NCBI RefSeq assembly: GCF_026107645.2
Contig: NZ_JAPCHV010000010.1
Location: 93,085 to 157,084 of the forward strand
DNA from: Flavobacterium sp. MFBS3-15
Lineage (GTDB): Bacteria > Bacteroidota > Bacteroidia > Flavobacteriales > Flavobacteriaceae
Length of the DNA: 64,000 nt
Direction of reading: 5' to 3'
Shown: positions 24,874-32,835 of the stretch, piece after piece
How the letters are laid out: every line of letters begins with the position of its first letter
How positions within the stretch are numbered: position 1 is the stretch's first letter
Program-made: the position numbers and the translations under genes
Notes under the pieces: generated by a model
Told to the model about the DNA's origin: nothing
Seen by the model: only the letters and a program-made list of their open reading frames with translations
Database searches by the model: none

Positions 24874-26586
24874 ATGACCAAGATGAAAAATTTCAAGTTC
24901 TTAGGTTTATCGTTGCTCGTTTTTGGTGTTGCTTCCGCACAGGATGTCAGCGAGGCCAAAAAAGCAATCGATGCCGAACAGTACCAAAAAGCAAAGAAAA
25001 TTCTAAACACGCTTATTGCAAGTTCGCCTGATGAAGGTAAAAATTATTTCCTTCTGGGGGACATTTACCTAAAGCAAAAGGAGCAGGACTCTGCCGCGAT
25101 TTATTTCAACAGGGGGAAAGCCGTTAAGAATGACCCTGAATATAATACCATCGGTCTTGGCCATATTGACCTTGATGACAATAACGCAGCCGCCGCACAG
25201 GCAAAATTTGATGCGGTTGAAAAAGAATTGAGGAGAAAAGATGTTGACCAGCTGATTTATATCGGGCGTGCTTATATCGGATCAGACAACCCTGATTACA
25301 AGAAAGCCATCTCTTACCTGAAAAAGGCAATTGAGAAGGATTCTAAAAACGCGCAGGCATACCTTAGCCTTGGCGATGCCTACTATCGTGACCGCAACCA
25401 AAATGAAGCTTATGCTTCGTACAGGACTGCATTATCACTTGATAACACGCTGCTAAGGGCCAAGCTGCAGATAGGTACCATTACCAAGAATACCAGGGCA
25501 GCGTTCCCGGAAGCGATAAAGGCCTTTGACGAGGTTATAAAAGCTAACCCGAACTACGGACCGGTATACAGGGAGCTTGCTGAAACGTACTACCTGTGGG
25601 CTAATGTAGATACCGCAAAATATAAGGAGTACACGAAAAAAGCGCTTGAGTACTACGAAAAGTATATGTCGCTTACGGATTATTCCCTTAACTCAAGGAT
25701 GAGGCATGCCGACTTCCTGGTGCTTACCCGCGAATGGAAAGCCCTCGAGGCTGAAGCTGCAGCCATGCAAAAAATGGATAAGGTAAACGCTAAAATCCTT
25801 CGTTACCTGGCTTACTCGGCTTATGAGAATGGCAACTATGCAGCAAGTGCGACAGCCATGCAGGAATTCCTTGCTAAAGTTGACCCTAAGAGGGTTATCG
25901 GAAGGGACTACCTTTACCTTGGCCTTGCAAATCTGGCTACAACAGTAGGCAAAGATGACAAGGATAATAATATCATAACCGACCAGGCCAAGTTTGACCA
26001 GGCGATAGTTGACCTTAAAAAAGCCATTGAGCTTGACCCGACCCTGATTACGGAATACAACGAGGTTGGTAAAAAACTTTTTGGGCAAAAGCTTTATCGT
26101 CCTGCTGCGGCAGTGTTTGAAATCGGTACCACAGTGCCGGATAACAAGAATGCATTCTATGATAACTTCTACCTCGGGTATGCGATTTACTACGGCCACC
26201 TGAATATGCCGGAGGAAGAGCAGAAAACCAACATTGAGCGTCTTAAGACTGGCTCTGCCGCCATGGATAAGGTAATTGAGCTTTCGCCAACATCGCAGGA
26301 TGCGTACCTGTTCAAGGCAAGGATCAACAGGCAGATAGGAACTGATGCTTCGTATAAAACGATGGCTGAGGCATATGATGGCTACATCAGGGTAGTAAAC
26401 GAGAAAGGCGCGGAGGAAACGTCTAAAGACAATGTGAAGAAGTACCTTGTGGAAGCTTACTCTAACGCTGCGGGCATTTATGCACTGAGTGACAAGGCTA
26501 AGGCTACCGATTACTATACCAAGGCGCTTGCCATCGACCCGGCTGATGACTATGTGAAAGCCGAATTGTCTAAGCTTAAGAAATAA
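24874..26586 (+). CDS. tetratricopeptide-repeat protein, periplasmic
   Basis: 570-residue protein with a signal peptide (~1-22, GVASAQ) and about ten TPR-like helical pairs, for example KNYFLLGDIYLKQKEQDSAA, AQAYLSLGDAYYRDRNQNEA and a last one near residue 545. It lies last in the exbB-tonB cluster, with 40 bases to the PstS-like gene and a strong terminator behind. Such proteins act as assembly or docking scaffolds; the partner is not evident. This position at the end of an ExbB/D-TonB cluster is common in Flavobacteria. Confidence 0.85.
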   Translation: MTKMKNFKFLGLSLLVFGVASAQDVSEAKKAIDAEQYQKAKKILNTLIASSPDEGKNYFLLGDIYLKQKEQDSAAIYFNRGKAVKNDPEYNTIGLGHIDLDDNNAAAAQAKFDAVEKELRRKDVDQLIYIGRAYIGSDNPDYKKAISYLKKAIEKDSKNAQAYLSLGDAYYRDRNQNEAYASYRTALSLDNTLLRAKLQIGTITKNTRAAFPEAIKAFDEVIKANPNYGPVYRELAETYYLWANVDTAKYKEYTKKALEYYEKYMSLTDYSLNSRMRHADFLVLTREWKALEAEAAAMQKMDKVNAKILRYLAYSAYENGNYAASATAMQEFLAKVDPKRVIGRDYLYLGLANLATTVGKDDKDNNIITDQAKFDQAIVDLKKAIELDPTLITEYNEVGKKLFGQKLYRPAAAVFEIGTTVPDNKNAFYDNFYLGYAIYYGHLNMPEEEQKTNIERLKTGSAAMDKVIELSPTSQDAYLFKARINRQIGTDASYKTMAEAYDGYIRVVNEKGAEETSKDNVKKYLVEAYSNAAGIYALSDKAKATDYYTKALAIDPADDYVKAELSKLKK

Positions 26587-26609
26587 TTTACTGCTGAATT
26601 ATATACAGG

Positions 26610-26638
26610 ACCGTCCCGATGCTTTCGGGACGGTTTTT
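26610..26638 (+). terminator. terminator of the exbB-TPR cluster
   Basis: Perfect 10-bp stem ACCGTCCCGA (26610-26619) / TCGGGACGGT (26625-26634), loop TGCTT, T-run to 26638. Confidence 0.93.
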
Positions 26639-26655
26639 ATTTGCCTGATTATACG

Positions 26656-26663
26656 TATCTTTG
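26656..26663 (+). promoter_or_regulatory. -7 promoter element of queE
   Basis: TATCTTTG, exact TAnnTTTG. It covers the alternative TTG start at 26661 and so places the true start at ATG 26682, leaving a leader of roughly a dozen bases. Confidence 0.65.
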
Positions 26664-26681
26664 CACCCTATTTTTGAAACA

Positions 26682-27314
26682 ATGCTGAAGAAGGAAATAC
26701 AGACTGAGGTTGAGAAAGGCCTTATGCTTCCGCTGATGGAGGAATTTTACACCATACAGGGTGAAGGCTACCATACCGGTACGGCGGCCTACTTTATCCG
26801 TGTGGGCGGCTGTGATGTGGGCTGCCACTGGTGCGACGTTAAGGAAAGCTGGAATGCCGACCTGCACCCACCAACCAATATCGACGCTATTGTAGCCAAT
26901 GCAAAGCAATACTGCAAGACCATAGTGATTACCGGGGGTGAACCGCTTACATGGGACATGGGTCCGCTTACTTCAAAACTGAAAGCCGAAGGCATGAGGA
27001 CACACATTGAGACCTCGGGTGCATACCCGCTCTCCGGTACGTGGGACTGGATTTGCCTTTCACCTAAGAAAACCAAACTGCCTACAGAGACTGTTTATTC
27101 CCACGCGCACGAGCTTAAGGTGATCATACACAACAGGCACGATTTTGTTTTTGCCGAAGAACAGGCTGCCAAAGTGAACCCCAATGCTATATTATTCCTC
27201 CAGCCCGAGTGGAGCAAGAAAGAGGAAATGACCCCGCTTATCGTAGACTATGTGATGAACAATCCCAAGTGGCGGGTGTCGTTGCAAACGCATAAATACC
27301 TGAACATACCTTAA
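26682..27314 (+). CDS. queE: 7-carboxy-7-deazaguanine synthase QueE
   Basis: Radical-SAM enzyme turning 6-carboxy-tetrahydropterin into 7-carboxy-7-deazaguanine for queuosine synthesis. The substrate-binding EFYTIQGEGYHTG lies near residue 16 and the cluster motif is the QueE form GGCDVGCHWCDVKESW, with three Cys for [4Fe-4S]. ITGGEPLTW follows near 82. The 210 residues fit the Bacteroidetes type. It is a single gene between two terminators; queG, the last enzyme of the pathway, is also in this window at 51.4 kb. Confidence 0.94.
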   Translation: MLKKEIQTEVEKGLMLPLMEEFYTIQGEGYHTGTAAYFIRVGGCDVGCHWCDVKESWNADLHPPTNIDAIVANAKQYCKTIVITGGEPLTWDMGPLTSKLKAEGMRTHIETSGAYPLSGTWDWICLSPKKTKLPTETVYSHAHELKVIIHNRHDFVFAEEQAAKVNPNAILFLQPEWSKKEEMTPLIVDYVMNNPKWRVSLQTHKYLNIP

Positions 27315-27335
27315 GCGATTAGCTTTGAGAAACAT

Positions 27336-27366
27336 AAACCGGACGATGTTCCGGTTTTTTTATTTT
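27336..27366 (+). terminator. terminator after queE
   Basis: 8-bp stem AAACCGGA (27336-27343) / TCCGGTTT (27350-27357) followed by T-rich sequence. Confidence 0.85.
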
Positions 27367-27541
27367 TAGGCCCGGCTTAGGAAAAAAAATCCCAGCTTTA
27401 ATTTAGCAATGTCGTGAAATGCTGAAAAAATAACGTGAACGGTAATGCGGTCTATGGTTTGTCTATATTTTGATTTGATACTTTTTGCTGTAAAATGGTT
27501 TAATTACAATACTTAATAGTAATCAAAAACCACCAACATTT

Positions 27542-28148
27542 ATGAAAAAAGTTGTTTTAATTTCAACGTTATTCGTTGTAGGATTTGTATCTTGTACAAA
27601 AGATACGGAAGATTTACAATTGCAGGAATCGGCTGGGGGGAATGCCATGCGTACTTCCGCGCAGGATTTGCAGTTTTATTATGATCAAATGCTCGCATCG
27701 CCTCTTTATGCCGACTACGAAACATCGTTAAGCATTTTTGTAACTAAAAATGGGTGAAGATGCCGAAGAGGAAAACTTCGATGATGAAACGGCGATGCTT
27801 GACTGGATTGACAATAATTTATCTAAAACCGACTTTGCAACTTATAACGATGCGGTAACTGCCTGGGAAGCTGTAAAGGATGAATTTGAACTTGTTCTAG
27901 CTGACAATAAAGATTTTTTTGAAACTGAATGGGATAAAGATGAGTGGGATGAGTTAATTATTCCCATTCCGGATTTTGTGGCTAGCAACAATGAATGTAT
28001 ATTTGAATGTAGGAATGAAGCAAATGATGGCTTTATGCAAGCTGCTCAAGCCTATAGGGTGGCTTTGCGTCAGGCAAATGCTTTTGCTGTAGCTAATCCT
28101 GTTGCAGGGGCCAGCGCGACGGCTGTTGCTAATTTGCAATTTATTTAG
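27542..28148 (+). pseudogene. lipoprotein gene split by a frameshift
   Basis: Two frames overlap here and together make one plausible protein of about 200 residues. The first (27542-27757) has a lipoprotein signal (MKKVVLIS ... GFVSCTKD) and stops after VTKNG. The second (27750-28148) starts MGEDAEEENFDD and lacks any signal. Removing one A from the A5 run before ATGGG (27747-27751) joins them as VTKMGEDAEEEN. The combined product is acidic, with a late pair of Cys (NECIFECRN) and an Ala-rich end. I do not recognise the family. A sequencing error in the homopolymer would explain it as well as a true mutation. Confidence 0.65.
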
Positions 28149-28249
28149 ACAAGCAATGGGTGAACCGAAGATTTGGATGGTGTCTGTGTCTCTGTGATCC
28201 AGAACTCTGTCCAAGATCATAGTGCTATAATTACTTACGAGTATATGTT

Positions 28250-29077
28250 ATGAGAATTGGAATGATAAAGAATGTTTCCTTAACGATTCTTATTTCTTTG
28301 ACTATTGTAAATAGTATAAGGGCTCAGGAAAACCTCGTTAATATTGAAGCAAAAGACTTAGTCGATTTGACTATTGATACAAGTTCTGTACATGCAATGA
28401 GGGAAGTAATTTCAAGTGACCTACTTTCAATAGAGAGAAAGGGTTTTAAAAGAGCGTACGACTCAATAGCTAAAGTATTTGAGGACAGGCTTGAATATTA
28501 TTATAAAGAGCAGTATACAAAAGAAGAATTGAAACAGTTTTTAGTCTTCTGCAAAACTAAAACGGGAAAAAGGTTTGCTGCTGATATGGGGCGATTATAT
28601 CAAGGTAACCTTACCGAAGACAAACCCCTATACCAAAGGCTGTCGGAATTAAAGAAAAAGTTTAGGGATTGGCAGCCGGCAAATGAAAAGGTAATTGTTC
28701 AAAACCGTGCCGGTGCAGACTCTTTACTTCGTTTACTGCAAACTCAGAAATATCTTAATATTATCAAAGCAAATAAAGTAATGCAGATTGAACCTCGTTT
28801 CGAGATGGATTACGTTAAAGCTTTTGATAGGATGTCCGACGGATATTTAGCTGATTTGAAGCAATATTTCCGGGATAACTATACTGATGTGGAGTTCGTT
28901 GAAATATTTCAGTTTTATGCGACACCAGTTGGAAAGAAAGTTATAGTTAGTACAGGACCGCTTATAGCGGCTACAATTAAAGCTGATCATGAGTTTGTTG
29001 ATAACGTTTTCAGGATACATAAAGATATTAATTTCGGGAAATTCCAGCGGGAATATTTCCGTGAAAATAAAGAATGA
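28250..29077 (+). CDS. DUF2059-type secreted protein with two repeats
   Basis: 275-residue secreted protein with a signal peptide (~5-26, ending IRAQE). Two DUF2059-like helical units are visible: LEYYYKEQYTKEELKQFLVF followed by KTKTGKRF (~75-107), and LKQYFRDNYTDVEFVEIFQF followed by ATPVGKKV (~200-232). The family has no established function. An ATG at 28262 (MIKNVSLT) is an alternative start. The gene is notably more AT-rich than its neighbours, as is the broken lipoprotein gene before it, which suggests a different origin. Confidence 0.75.
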   Translation: MRIGMIKNVSLTILISLTIVNSIRAQENLVNIEAKDLVDLTIDTSSVHAMREVISSDLLSIERKGFKRAYDSIAKVFEDRLEYYYKEQYTKEELKQFLVFCKTKTGKRFAADMGRLYQGNLTEDKPLYQRLSELKKKFRDWQPANEKVIVQNRAGADSLLRLLQTQKYLNIIKANKVMQIEPRFEMDYVKAFDRMSDGYLADLKQYFRDNYTDVEFVEIFQFYATPVGKKVIVSTGPLIAATIKADHEFVDNVFRIHKDINFGKFQREYFRENKE

Positions 29078-29081
29078 TGAT

Positions 29082-29111
29082 AACCCGTGCACCGTCCCGG
29101 GTTTTGTTTTT
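29082..29111 (+). terminator. terminator after the DUF2059 gene
   Basis: Stem AACCCG (29082-29087) / CGGGTT (29098-29103) followed by TTTTGTTTTT. It runs into the end of the convergent methyltransferase gene. Confidence 0.7.
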
Positions 29112-29811
29112 ATAGTGTCAGCCTTGCCAGGTAATCATAATGTTCGCCCTCCATTACAAGTTCACAGTTGAATCCGTTAGAGTGTGCGGCATTCTGTAAG
29201 GTGTTGTAGTCAATGTACAGCCAGTCAAAGGTGTCTTCCACCTCACCTTTATATTTTACGGTAAAGGTCACCTCGCCATAGTAGTCGGCATCCGAAGGGA
29301 TCCACTTGCCGCCGTCCTCATCTTCATCGAACATATAGATGATGTCGGACGAATCGATAAGGATCTGCCCGCCTTCGTTCAGCAGCGATTTTAGTTTTTC
29401 AAGGTAGGTGGTGATGTTCTTCAGTTTCCCGAATATCCCGGTGCCGTTCATCAGGAGGATTATGGTGTCGAACTTCTCATTTTCCAGTTCGAGTACGTTT
29501 ACGCACACGGCATTTTTTACCCCGCGCAGTTGGCAGGCCGCAATGGCATTCGCCGAAATATCGATTGCCATCACCTCAAGCCCCTTTTGCAGGAAAAGGG
29601 CGTGGCTCCCGGCGCCGCAACCCACATCCAGTACACGCCCTTTGGCCATCATCAGGGCTTTCTGCTCTATTTTGGGCATATCCTTATATTCCCTGAACAG
29701 GTAGGCTATGCTCATTTCATCCTCTTCGGATATGGAAGTTTCGGTAATGAGGTCTTCCGGTGCATTGCCGGTCTGGTAGTCTAATATGGCTTTCCCGAAA
29801 AGGTCTTTCAT
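29110..29811 (-). CDS. class I SAM-dependent methyltransferase
   Basis: 233-residue cytoplasmic protein with the Rossmann-fold SAM site: motif I VLDVGCGAGSHALFL (~62-76), the acidic end of strand 2 VMAIDIS, then FDTIILLMNG (motif II) and LLNEGGQILIDSSD (motif III). The substrate cannot be deduced. It converges on the DUF2059 gene and diverges from the YkgJ gene; the latter's promoter lies just outside its start. Confidence 0.88.
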   Translation of the reverse strand: MKDLFGKAILDYQTGNAPEDLITETSISEEDEMSIAYLFREYKDMPKIEQKALMMAKGRVLDVGCGAGSHALFLQKGLEVMAIDISANAIAACQLRGVKNAVCVNVLELENEKFDTIILLMNGTGIFGKLKNITTYLEKLKSLLNEGGQILIDSSDIIYMFDEDEDGGKWIPSDADYYGEVTFTVKYKGEVEDTFDWLYIDYNTLQNAAHSNGFNCELVMEGEHYDYLARLTL

Positions 29812-29818
29812 TTTTTCA

Positions 29819-29826
29819 TACTTTTG
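29819..29826 (+). promoter_or_regulatory. -7 promoter element of the YkgJ gene
   Basis: TACTTTTG, exact TAnnTTTG, 24 bases before ATG 29851. It overlaps the alternative TTG start at 29824, so ATG 29851 is preferred. Confidence 0.6.
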
Positions 29827-29850
29827 CCACAGAACGATAATGACTGCGGA

Positions 29851-30345
29851 ATGGAGGATTTTTTAAAGCAGCTTCCTAAGCTTGCCAAAGATAAGCATAA
29901 CGAGAATAAAAAGTTTTTCGATAAGCTTAAAAAGAAAACACCCAAAAACCTGGATTATGTAATGCAGGAGCTGCACGACAGGGAGTTTAAGAAAGACTAC
30001 TGCCTTGACTGTGCCAATTGCTGCAAGACCACCGGGCCGCTTTTTACCCTGGCCGATATCGAGCGCATCGCAAAGCACCTTCGCCTGAAGCCCCAGCAGT
30101 TCATAGACAAGTACCTGCGCATCGATGAGGACAACGACTACGTACTGCAAAGCGTGCCGTGTACTTTCCTCGACAGCGAGAACTACTGCCTTATATACGA
30201 CGTTCGTCCCAAAGCCTGCCGCGAGTTCCCCCACACCGACAGGAAAAAATTCCAGCAGATCGCCAGCCTCACCATGAAGAATGTGGCGATATGCCCCGCG
30301 GCATATAACATTGTAGAGGAAATGAAAAAGAAGATAACCGTATGA
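29851..30345 (+). CDS. YkgJ-family cysteine cluster protein
   Basis: 164-residue cytoplasmic protein. The family's Cys pattern is present: CLDCANCCKTTGP near residue 51, CTFLDSENYCLIYDVRPKACREFPH near 109, and CPAAYN close to the end. These residues probably bind zinc or an iron-sulfur cluster; no function is established. The first ~45 residues are a charged helix (LPKLAKDKHNENKKFFDK). It overlaps the next gene by four bases (ATGA), so the two are translationally coupled. Confidence 0.88.
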   Translation: MEDFLKQLPKLAKDKHNENKKFFDKLKKKTPKNLDYVMQELHDREFKKDYCLDCANCCKTTGPLFTLADIERIAKHLRLKPQQFIDKYLRIDEDNDYVLQSVPCTFLDSENYCLIYDVRPKACREFPHTDRKKFQQIASLTMKNVAICPAAYNIVEEMKKKITV

Positions 30346-30746
30346 AAATCTACCGTTCCAAAATCGACCTTTGGCTCTTCCTCCTTATTTTTGGAATCTT
30401 GGGTGGCATCCTTATTGAGAGTATACTAGTGCGGGAGTGGCTCGTATTGGCAATAATCCTGCCTGTAATAATTTTCATCGCATTGCTCATGTACTCACTC
30501 CGGTACATCATCGATGGCGATGTACTCGAAATACGCACCGGCATTTTGGGCAAAACCAAAATTCCCATTTCAGGCATAAAGTCGGTAGAGAAGACCCGTA
30601 ATCCCCTGAGTGCTCCTGCCATGTCCCTTAAACGACTGGAGATTATGTATGGCAAATATGACTTTGCGCTCATTTCACCCACAGACCGCGATGCCTTCAT
30701 CAACGACCTGCTCGAAATAAATCCCGGAATACAGGTTAAATTTTAA
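30342..30746 (+). CDS. PH-domain-like membrane protein
   Basis: 134 residues with two membrane helices (~9-26 and ~31-50) followed by a small bacterial PH-like domain (YIIDGDVLEIRTGILGKTKIPISGIKSVEKTRNP, then FALISPTDRDAFINDLLEINP). Such proteins are usually called PH domain-containing; no specific role is known. It starts within the stop of the YkgJ gene. Confidence 0.78.
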   Translation: MKIYRSKIDLWLFLLIFGILGGILIESILVREWLVLAIILPVIIFIALLMYSLRYIIDGDVLEIRTGILGKTKIPISGIKSVEKTRNPLSAPAMSLKRLEIMYGKYDFALISPTDRDAFINDLLEINPGIQVKF

Positions 30747-30831
30747 TTGCGTCGTAAAATTAAATTGCTTTTTTTAATAGTTTTACTGCCCATAAGGGTT
30801 CTTGATGTGCCCGCTGTTAACTGCTAATACT

Positions 30832-31080
30832 ATGAAACTTTTACGCAACATACTTATCATCGCAGTCTTTTCCATGGGACTTTCGGCACTTTTCTATTAT
30901 AAAAATAATGACGTGGTAAAAACCGCTTCGTGGGCCGACGAGATTGGGGAGATCGCCACGGTAGGAGTGTTTATCTTTATCTTCACATTCGTATTGTACC
31001 TTATTGCGCGTACGGTAATGAAAGGTGCAAAAGCCGTAACAAAGAAAAAGCCTTCCGATCCGGAAGGCCCTAAAGTTTAA
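30832..31080 (+). CDS. small membrane protein of unknown function
   Basis: 82 residues from ATG 30832 (MKLLRNILIIAVFSMG); an ATG at 30802 would add ten residues that do not look like a signal. There are two helices (~5-21 and ~41-62) with a short acidic loop, and a basic tail ending KKKPSDPEGPKV. I do not recognise the family. Its stop codon overlaps that of the convergent gene at 31077 (shared TTAA). Confidence 0.65.
   Translation: MKLLRNILIIAVFSMGLSALFYYKNNDVVKTASWADEIGEIATVGVFIFIFTFVLYLIARTVMKGAKAVTKKKPSDPEGPKV
31051..31067 (-). terminator. minus-strand terminator inside the convergent gene
   Basis: Perfect 7-bp stem CCTTCCG (31051-31057) / CGGAAGG (31061-31067), loop ATC. On the minus strand it is followed by CTTTTTCTTTG. 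It would end the gene at 31077 while lying in the last codons of the + strand gene. Confidence 0.6.
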
Positions 31081-31289
31081 GCGGCAAGCTCTTCGGTGGC
31101 GTGCTGTTTCAGTTCGCCCACAAAGCTCTCGATGCTGTGGATCTTGTCTTCCACATATTCCAGTAATCCTTCAATCTTATCCCTAAGGCTCTCAAAGAAG
31201 GCAATGATATCGTCAACATAGCCTTTTGCCCTTTCAATCAGGCCAAGGATCATCTCGATAAAGTCGTTTATTTTTTCTGTAATATTCAT
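31077..31289 (-). CDS. small helical protein of unknown function
   Basis: 70 residues, almost wholly amphipathic helix with regular Ile/Leu/Phe spacing and acidic charge (ITEKINDFIEMILGLIERAK, YVEDKIHSIESFVGELKQ). This suits a coiled coil or helical bundle. There is no signal peptide. Start ATG 31289. Function unknown; it may be a stress-associated small protein, but the sequence alone does not show that. Confidence 0.6.
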   Translation of the reverse strand: MNITEKINDFIEMILGLIERAKGYVDDIIAFFESLRDKIEGLLEYVEDKIHSIESFVGELKQHATEELAA

Positions 31290-31386
31290 GGCGGTATGTT
31301 TTAAGATTAATACAACTGAAAATTACGAAACGCTATCGGTATGCGGAAACACTTTGTAAAAACATTATGATTTTGACTGTGGTTTT

Positions 31387-31527
31387 GGAACGCGGATTGG
31401 GCGGATTATGCAAATTTCTCTCAGCCTAAAGAATTTCCTATTCCTGAAAATATACGATCATTAGCAAGGTGAAAATACCTTAGCGAATTGTTTGCAAAAT
31501 CCGTCAAATCCGCGTCATCCGCGTTCC
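31387..31527. repeat. imperfect inverted repeat with GGAACGCGGAT ends
   Basis: The left arm (31387-31414) begins GGAACGCGGATTGGGCGGAT and ends near GCAAA. The right arm (31491-31527) is its imperfect reverse complement, starting TTTGCAAAATCCG and ending ATCCGCGTTCC. About 75 AT-rich bases lie between. This looks like a short dispersed intergenic element. The rest of 31290-31533 holds nothing else I can support. Confidence 0.6.
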
Positions 31528-31533
31528 TTTTTC

Positions 31534-32829
31534 CTATCTGTAAATCAAATACTTCTTCCTTACCTTCTTAAACTCGGTAAGCCCCTCCTTCCAGGTGTCG
31601 CGAATCTCCGACTCGGTCATGCCGCTTTCAATTTGCCTGCGCAGCGTTTCCGTTCCGGCGAGCTTGGTAAAGAACGAGGTAAAGAAAACCGATTTGTCCT
31701 TGGTCTCTTCGTAGGCTTTCAGCAGCCATTTCAGTTCCAGTCTTTTCACTTTGGGTACGTTGCTCAGGTCTTCGCCATAGCAAAGTTTCCCTTTTTGTGG
31801 CGGTTCCTTGGCGCCCTCGTTAGGCATGGGCGTAAAGCTGAACCCGGTATCAGGGAGGTCGGGCGAGCCGTATATCTGGAATTGCTTGTCGGTGCCGCGG
31901 CCCAGGCTCACATTGGTGCCTTCAAAAAAGCACAGGCTGGCATACAGGTTGATAGCCTTGTCGTTCGGCAGGTTGGGTGAGGGTTTTACCGGCAGGTGGT
32001 AAAACATATTCCTGCGGTAATTGAGGCAGGGGATTACGGTCAGCTCGCACTGCACGCTGTCCTTGAGCCACTTTTCGCCGTTAATCATTTTGCCGTATTC
32101 GCCAATGGTCATGCCGTGCAGCACAGGTATGGTATGCATCCCTATGAAACTTGAATTTTCCTTTTCGAGTATCGGCCCGTCGACAATGGCACCGTTTGGG
32201 TTTGGGCGGTCGAATACAACCAGCGGCAGGTTCTTTTCGGCACAGGCCTCCATAATGTAGTGCAGCGATGATATGTAGGTGTAAAAGCGCGCGCCGACGT
32301 CCTGAAGGTCGAATACCAGTATGTCAATTCCGTCCAACTGCTCCGGCTTTGGCTTTTTATTATCGCCATACAGCGAGATGATAGGCAATCCCGTTCGGGT
32401 GTCCTTCCCGTCCTTTATCAGTTCTCCCGCATCGGCCTTACCGCGAAAGCCATGTTCCGGGGCATATATCTTTTGCAGGTTCACTTTCTTCTCTAAAAGA
32501 AAATCAACGATGCTAACGGTGTCTTTCTCGTGGCTCACCCAGGATCCTCCGTCTTTCTCTACATAAACATCTTTAAGGTAGGTGATGATCCCGGTCTGGT
32601 TGGTTACCACGCCCACGCGCTTGCCCTCCAGCAGGGGGAGGTAGGCATCAAAATTATCAGCGCCGGTTACAATCTCTTTTCTGTCATTTTTTGAAGCCAG
32701 GGAAACATGTTTGCTATTCGGTTCTCCAATTGCGGGCGGGGTAGTGGTTGGGCGAATCGATTTTCCGCACGCAACCATAAATAGTATTGAGAATAAAACT
32801 GTACTTTTGAAAAACGAATTATATACCAT
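31534..32829 (-). CDS. namZ: DUF1343/NamZ-family exo-beta-N-acetylmuramidase, lipoprotein
   Basis: 431-residue cell-envelope protein. A lipoprotein signal ends in LFMVACGKS. The rest matches the DUF1343/NamZ family, which in B. subtilis removes terminal MurNAc from peptidoglycan fragments: GKRVGVVTNQTGI, YAPEHGFRG (with the family's Glu-His), DGIDILVFDLQDVGARFYTYISSLHYIMEAC, LPLVVFDRPNPNG and NVSLGRGTDKQFQIYG. The role here is inferred from the family. It is divergent from the Lol-type permease, whose promoter lies in this gene's first codons. Confidence 0.88.
   Translation of the reverse strand: MVYNSFFKSTVLFSILFMVACGKSIRPTTTPPAIGEPNSKHVSLASKNDRKEIVTGADNFDAYLPLLEGKRVGVVTNQTGIITYLKDVYVEKDGGSWVSHEKDTVSIVDFLLEKKVNLQKIYAPEHGFRGKADAGELIKDGKDTRTGLPIISLYGDNKKPKPEQLDGIDILVFDLQDVGARFYTYISSLHYIMEACAEKNLPLVVFDRPNPNGAIVDGPILEKENSSFIGMHTIPVLHGMTIGEYGKMINGEKWLKDSVQCELTVIPCLNYRRNMFYHLPVKPSPNLPNDKAINLYASLCFFEGTNVSLGRGTDKQFQIYGSPDLPDTGFSFTPMPNEGAKEPPQKGKLCYGEDLSNVPKVKRLELKWLLKAYEETKDKSVFFTSFFTKLAGTETLRRQIESGMTESEIRDTWKEGLTEFKKVRKKYLIYR
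32802..32809 (+). promoter_or_regulatory. -7 promoter element of the LolC/E gene
   Basis: TACTTTTG, exact TAnnTTTG, lies inside the 5' end of the divergent namZ gene, 26 bases before the TTG start at 32836. Confidence 0.5.
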
Positions 32830-32835
32830 ACCCGT

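Noticed and set aside
26661..26681. TTG start for queE adding seven residues
   Set aside because: It lies within the TATCTTTG promoter box; ATG 26682 starts the recognisable protein.
27747..27757. Programmed ribosomal frameshift in the broken lipoprotein gene
   Set aside because: There is an A5 run but no classic slippery heptamer with a following structure; mutation or sequencing error is simpler.
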